Shown here: positions 7,067-9,150 of the stretch, piece after piece | How positions within the stretch are numbered: position 1 is the stretch's first letter | How the letters are laid out: every line of letters starts with the position of its first letter | DNA from: Humisphaera sp. | GTDB taxonomy: Bacteria > Planctomycetota > Phycisphaerae > Tepidisphaerales > Tepidisphaeraceae | Reading direction: 5' to 3' | Length of the DNA: 9,150 bases | Assembly: GCA_025351525.1 (NCBI GenBank) | Contig: JANXVV010000476.1 | Coordinates: 1-9,150 of the forward strand | Translations under genes and position numbers: made by a program | The notes under the pieces: model-generated | The model's database searches: none | Seen by the model: only the letters and a program-made list of their open reading frames with translations | What the model was told of the DNA's origin: nothing

Positions 7067-7630
7067 ATGAAATCATTTTTGTGTCTGGCACTCTTCTCTG
7101 CGATCGGATGTGCCAGCCAGACCTCCACTCCCAGTCGGTTGCATGTTTTTACAAGCGCACCGGTCGAGATGAAAACCGTGCCGCCCGCCATCGATCCTTT
7201 GTTCGATTGGAAGGCCCAGATCGGCGATGTGATCGCCTCACCCACCGGTTTGATCGCCACCTTGAACGTACCCGATCAGGTTTACACGATCACGGTTCCC
7301 CGAGGCGATCTGGACGTCAGGATCGACGGCATGCCCATCCCCACCGCCGCCGGTCTCGCGTCAACTTTTCACTTCTACCGCTGCACTTGCGGCAAGATGA
7401 GCGTGCTCGGTGAATTCATCGTTCTCGACTACGAAGCCAACGACGTCATCGATGCCCTTCGCGTGGGTGCCGCCATCCGAATCACCGCGTTGAGCCCTCT
7501 TGCAATCGGGGATCGGCCCCACCTGTTGAGCGTCCGTTTTCACGGCGAAGGAGAAGCCGTCTCGCTGGCGAGCCTCGTGAAGGAAGCGATGCGGTGGACG
7601 GGGGAGGCGCGCATGAAAGGGATGAAGTAA
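7067..7630 (+). CDS. DUF1259 (LppY/LpqO-like) domain lipoprotein
   Basis: The 187-aa protein has a short lipoprotein signal (MKSFLCLALFSAIGC; lipobox AIGC, Cys15) and Ala after the Cys, which would allow outer-membrane sorting. After a linker of about 30 residues, residues 45-177 match my recollection of the DUF1259 fold: an N-terminal FDWKAQIGDVI segment, VYTITVPRGDLDVRIDGMPI (72-91), GLASTFHFY (96-104), MSVLGEFIVLDYEANDVIDA (111-130), then IRITAL and LLSVRFHGEGEAVSLASLVK. The His-containing turn often seen after the TAL motif is SPLAIGD here, and the later HxHGHG-like stretch is reduced to RFHGEG, so a metal or ligand site may be lost. A CTC pair (Cys106, Cys108) is unusual. Members are often two-domain; this one has a single domain. 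The biochemical role of the family is not settled. An upstream ATG at 6938 adds 43 implausible residues, so I start at 7067, although no Shine-Dalgarno is visible. It converges on moeB, with 12 bases between stop codons. Confidence 0.82.
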   Translation: MKSFLCLALFSAIGCASQTSTPSRLHVFTSAPVEMKTVPPAIDPLFDWKAQIGDVIASPTGLIATLNVPDQVYTITVPRGDLDVRIDGMPIPTAAGLASTFHFYRCTCGKMSVLGEFIVLDYEANDVIDALRVGAAIRITALSPLAIGDRPHLLSVRFHGEGEAVSLASLVKEAMRWTGEARMKGMK

Positions 7631-7642
7631 ATCTGCCATCGG

Positions 7643-8965
7643 TCAGTAGTGCGGTCCGCCCGGATTCACATCTTTATTCCACAGCAAAATCCCCCCGGCC
7701 ATGCTCTTGGCGTCGGGGAAACCGTTCTGCCGTAGGATTTGGACGAACTGCATCGAACGGGCACCGCTTCGGCAATGAACGATGACTTTTTCGTCCTTAT
7801 GCAGTTTCAGTTCCTCACCATGCTGCTGAATCTGCTGAAGAGGGATGAGCGTCGCGCCCTCAATGTGCGTGATGGCGTACTCATTGGGCAGACGGCAATC
7901 GACGAAGTAAAATTTTTCGCCCTTGTCCATCAGCGCTTTCACCTCGCGCGGGGTCACTTCCCAATCTGGCTTGAACGCATAACCCGGCGGTAAACCGCTG
8001 CCGTCCAAATCGGCGGTCGCGGGTTTTGTACCGGCGGGTTGCTTGGCGTGCTTCACCTCGGCGGCGGTTTCCTCGGCGGACTTGGGGTCGAGAATCGGGA
8101 CGCCGCAGAACTGCTCATAGTCGATCGGCGCGGTGATCGTCGGGTGGTCGCCGCACACCGGGCAGGCCGGATCGCGCCGCAATTTGAACTGCCGAAACTC
8201 CATGTCGGCGGCATCGAAATAAGTCAGCTTGCCGATCGACGGCTTTCCCAAACCGATGATCAGTTTGATCACCTCGCTGGCCTGGAGTGTGCCGATGATT
8301 CCCGGCAACACACCGACCACGCCGCCCTCCGCGCAACTGGGCACGGAACCGGGATCGGGCGGCTCGGGAAACATGCACCGATAGCACGGCCCCGCCTCGC
8401 CGGTGTTCGGGTTCTTCAGGTGCGGGGCGAACACCGTCACCTGCCCGTCGAACCGGAAGATCGATCCATACACGTTCGGCTTCTTCGCCAGCACGCACGC
8501 ATCCCCCACGCAATACCGCGTCGGGAAATTGTCGGTGCCGTCGATGACCACGTCATAATCCTTAATCAACTCCATCACATTATGGCTGTTGACCAGCATC
8601 TTGTGAGGGATGATGTTGCAATCCGGGTTCACATCCCGAAGCCGCTTGGCGGCGGCCTGCACCTTGTCCTCACCGATGTCGCTCAGGCCGAATAAAATCT
8701 GCCGCTGCAGATTGCTCGGGCTCACCACATCGACATCCACCAGCCCGATCGTGCCCACGCCGGCGGCAGCCAAATATAAACTGATCGGGCAACCCAATCC
8801 GCCCGCGCCAATGCACAACACTTTGGCATTCAGCAGTTTTAATTGCCCTTCCATGCCAACTTCCGGCAGAAGCAGATGGCGCTTGTAGCGGTTGATTTGT
8901 TCCGGAGTCAGCCGGGCCAATGGCGGCTTGGATGCAGACGAAACGGGCGGTGTGCTTTGAGTCAT
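7643..8965 (-). CDS. moeB: MoeB/MoeZ-type adenylyltransferase fused to rhodanese
   Basis: This E1-like enzyme adenylates the C-terminal Gly-Gly of a ubiquitin-like sulfur carrier (MoaD, ThiS or similar), and its rhodanese domain can pass on persulfide sulfur, for molybdopterin, thiamine, cysteine or tRNA thiolation pathways. The 440-aa protein opens with RLTPEQINRYKRHLLLPEVG (18-37). The nucleotide-binding GAGGLG is at 53-58, VDVDVV at 76-81, the arginine-finger block NLQRQ at 85-89 and DGTDNF at 142-147. The zinc cysteines are CYRC (194-197) and CPVC (268-271), and SCAEGGVVGVLPG (210-222) carries the candidate catalytic Cys211. A linker of about 45 residues (291-335), rich in Ala, Lys and Pro, leads to a rhodanese domain (about 336-440) with active-site loop CRSGAR (398-403). 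That makes it somewhat longer than typical MoeZ of about 390 aa. A GAGG lies nine bases upstream of the ATG and supports this start. No carrier gene is adjacent, so the partner cannot be named. Confidence 0.94.
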   Translation of the reverse strand: MTQSTPPVSSASKPPLARLTPEQINRYKRHLLLPEVGMEGQLKLLNAKVLCIGAGGLGCPISLYLAAAGVGTIGLVDVDVVSPSNLQRQILFGLSDIGEDKVQAAAKRLRDVNPDCNIIPHKMLVNSHNVMELIKDYDVVIDGTDNFPTRYCVGDACVLAKKPNVYGSIFRFDGQVTVFAPHLKNPNTGEAGPCYRCMFPEPPDPGSVPSCAEGGVVGVLPGIIGTLQASEVIKLIIGLGKPSIGKLTYFDAADMEFRQFKLRRDPACPVCGDHPTITAPIDYEQFCGVPILDPKSAEETAAEVKHAKQPAGTKPATADLDGSGLPPGYAFKPDWEVTPREVKALMDKGEKFYFVDCRLPNEYAITHIEGATLIPLQQIQQHGEELKLHKDEKVIVHCRSGARSMQFVQILRQNGFPDAKSMAGGILLWNKDVNPGGPHY

Positions 8966-9034
8966 TTACAAAAACCTCAATCTTAAACATCAAAAATTTT
9001 GTTACTCTGACGATCTTTTGAATCTTTTAGCGGC

Positions 9035-9058
9035 TGTGCCGAAGGCACGCGTTTTTTT
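9035..9058 (+). terminator. Hairpin with seven T residues, intrinsic-terminator-like
   Basis: GTGCC (9036-9040) and GGCAC (9044-9048) pair around a GAA loop, with one extra T-G pair outside. After GCG, bases 9052-9058 are seven T residues. The orientation suits plus-strand transcription, yet no plus-strand gene ends nearby, since moeB lies to the left on the other strand. It may therefore be a relic, an attenuator for a gene to the right, or chance. Confidence 0.35.
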
Positions 9059-9149
9059 CCCGGAACGAAAAACGACATTGCTCCGCCGCTTGCTCGGCGA
9101 ACGGGTTGCGGTTCAGGTCGATTTGGCGGCAGAACCACTTTGGGTACGA
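9036..9149 (+). pseudogene. Possible histidine-kinase fragment or start of a kinase-like gene
   Basis: A plus-strand frame is open from 8961 to the window edge. Its last 24 codons (9078-9149) begin LLRRLLGERV and end DLAAEPLWVR. This resembles the stretch that precedes the N box of GHKL ATPase domains in hybrid histidine kinases, where a sequence like LLRRLLGE, then V/I-x-L, then DLAP and a WxVRAD-like element is common. The expected phosphoacceptor helix with its HisKA H box is not upstream. There is no ATG in the frame, only TTG at 9018 and 9078 and GTG at 9036. It could be a truncated remnant, a gene starting at an alternative codon, or a chance match. The window ends before the N box could be checked. 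Confidence 0.3.
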
Positions 9150-9150
9150 G

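Larger units (their letters stand above)
8966..9150. other. moeB leader and unresolved right edge
   Basis: Bases 8966-9030 are AT-rich and are the likely moeB leader and promoter region, with a GAGG ribosome-binding site at 8978 to 8975 on the minus strand; no clear -35/-10 pair was found. The remaining bases are open in several frames. On the minus strand one frame runs from the edge to a stop at 8983-8985 (55 codons) and another to 9027-9029 (40 codons, with G or C at most third positions in its first half). Either could be the end of an upstream gene. The plus strand has a histidine-kinase-like frame, listed separately. The evidence does not decide between them. Confidence 0.5.

Noticed and set aside
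8039..8695. 218-codon plus-strand open frame inside moeB
   Set aside because: It is antisense to a strongly conserved enzyme and its translation (rich in His, Arg and Gly) has no recognisable domain; it is a GC-rich shadow frame.

Overview
The window looks like a stretch of chromosome from a GC-rich (about 60% by eye) Gram-negative-type bacterium, most likely a planctomycete and perhaps the Phycisphaerae side of that phylum. This is inferred, not proven. It rests on a planctomycete-type lipoprotein family, an outer-membrane-type AsmA-like protein, mostly weak or absent Shine-Dalgarno sequences, a fragmented complex I locus, and several palindromic intergenic repeats. No phage, plasmid, transposase, CRISPR, tRNA or rRNA signal was seen. 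I did not find a convincing new multi-gene system: most of the window is housekeeping genes, envelope genes and repeats.

Left part (1-2352). A strong 20-bp inverted repeat at the edge is followed by two complex I membrane-subunit genes on the minus strand: nuoH (2139 to 757), then nuoJ (699 to 106). The nuoI gene that usually sits between them is absent. The gap instead holds tandem heptamers of the ACTGANN type. nuoK does not follow nuoJ within the 105 bases left. A good sigma70-type promoter (TTGACA, 17 bp, TACAAA) lies upstream of nuoH, so nuoH appears to head its own transcript. The divergent intergenic region also carries two hairpins.

Middle (2353-7066). Two plus-strand envelope genes follow: a 202-aa probable lipoprotein of a conserved planctomycete-type family, then, after a hairpin followed by a short T-rich stretch, a 1199-aa single-pass AsmA-like protein. 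The 370-base gap after it contains a 93-base element made of two diverged 41-base copies in inverted orientation.

Right part (7067-9150). A 187-aa lipoprotein with one DUF1259 (LppY/LpqO-like) domain faces, across 12 bases, a minus-strand 440-aa MoeB/MoeZ-type E1-like adenylyltransferase fused to a rhodanese domain. The last 185 bases hold an AT-rich moeB leader, a hairpin with seven T residues, and a short plus-strand frame that resembles the ATPase region of a histidine kinase. The coding status of that edge is unresolved.

Functionally, NuoH and NuoJ belong to the proton-pumping membrane arm of NADH:quinone oxidoreductase, MoeB-rhodanese activates ubiquitin-like sulfur carriers, and the two lipoproteins and AsmA-like protein are envelope components. 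Gene order does not tie these into one pathway.
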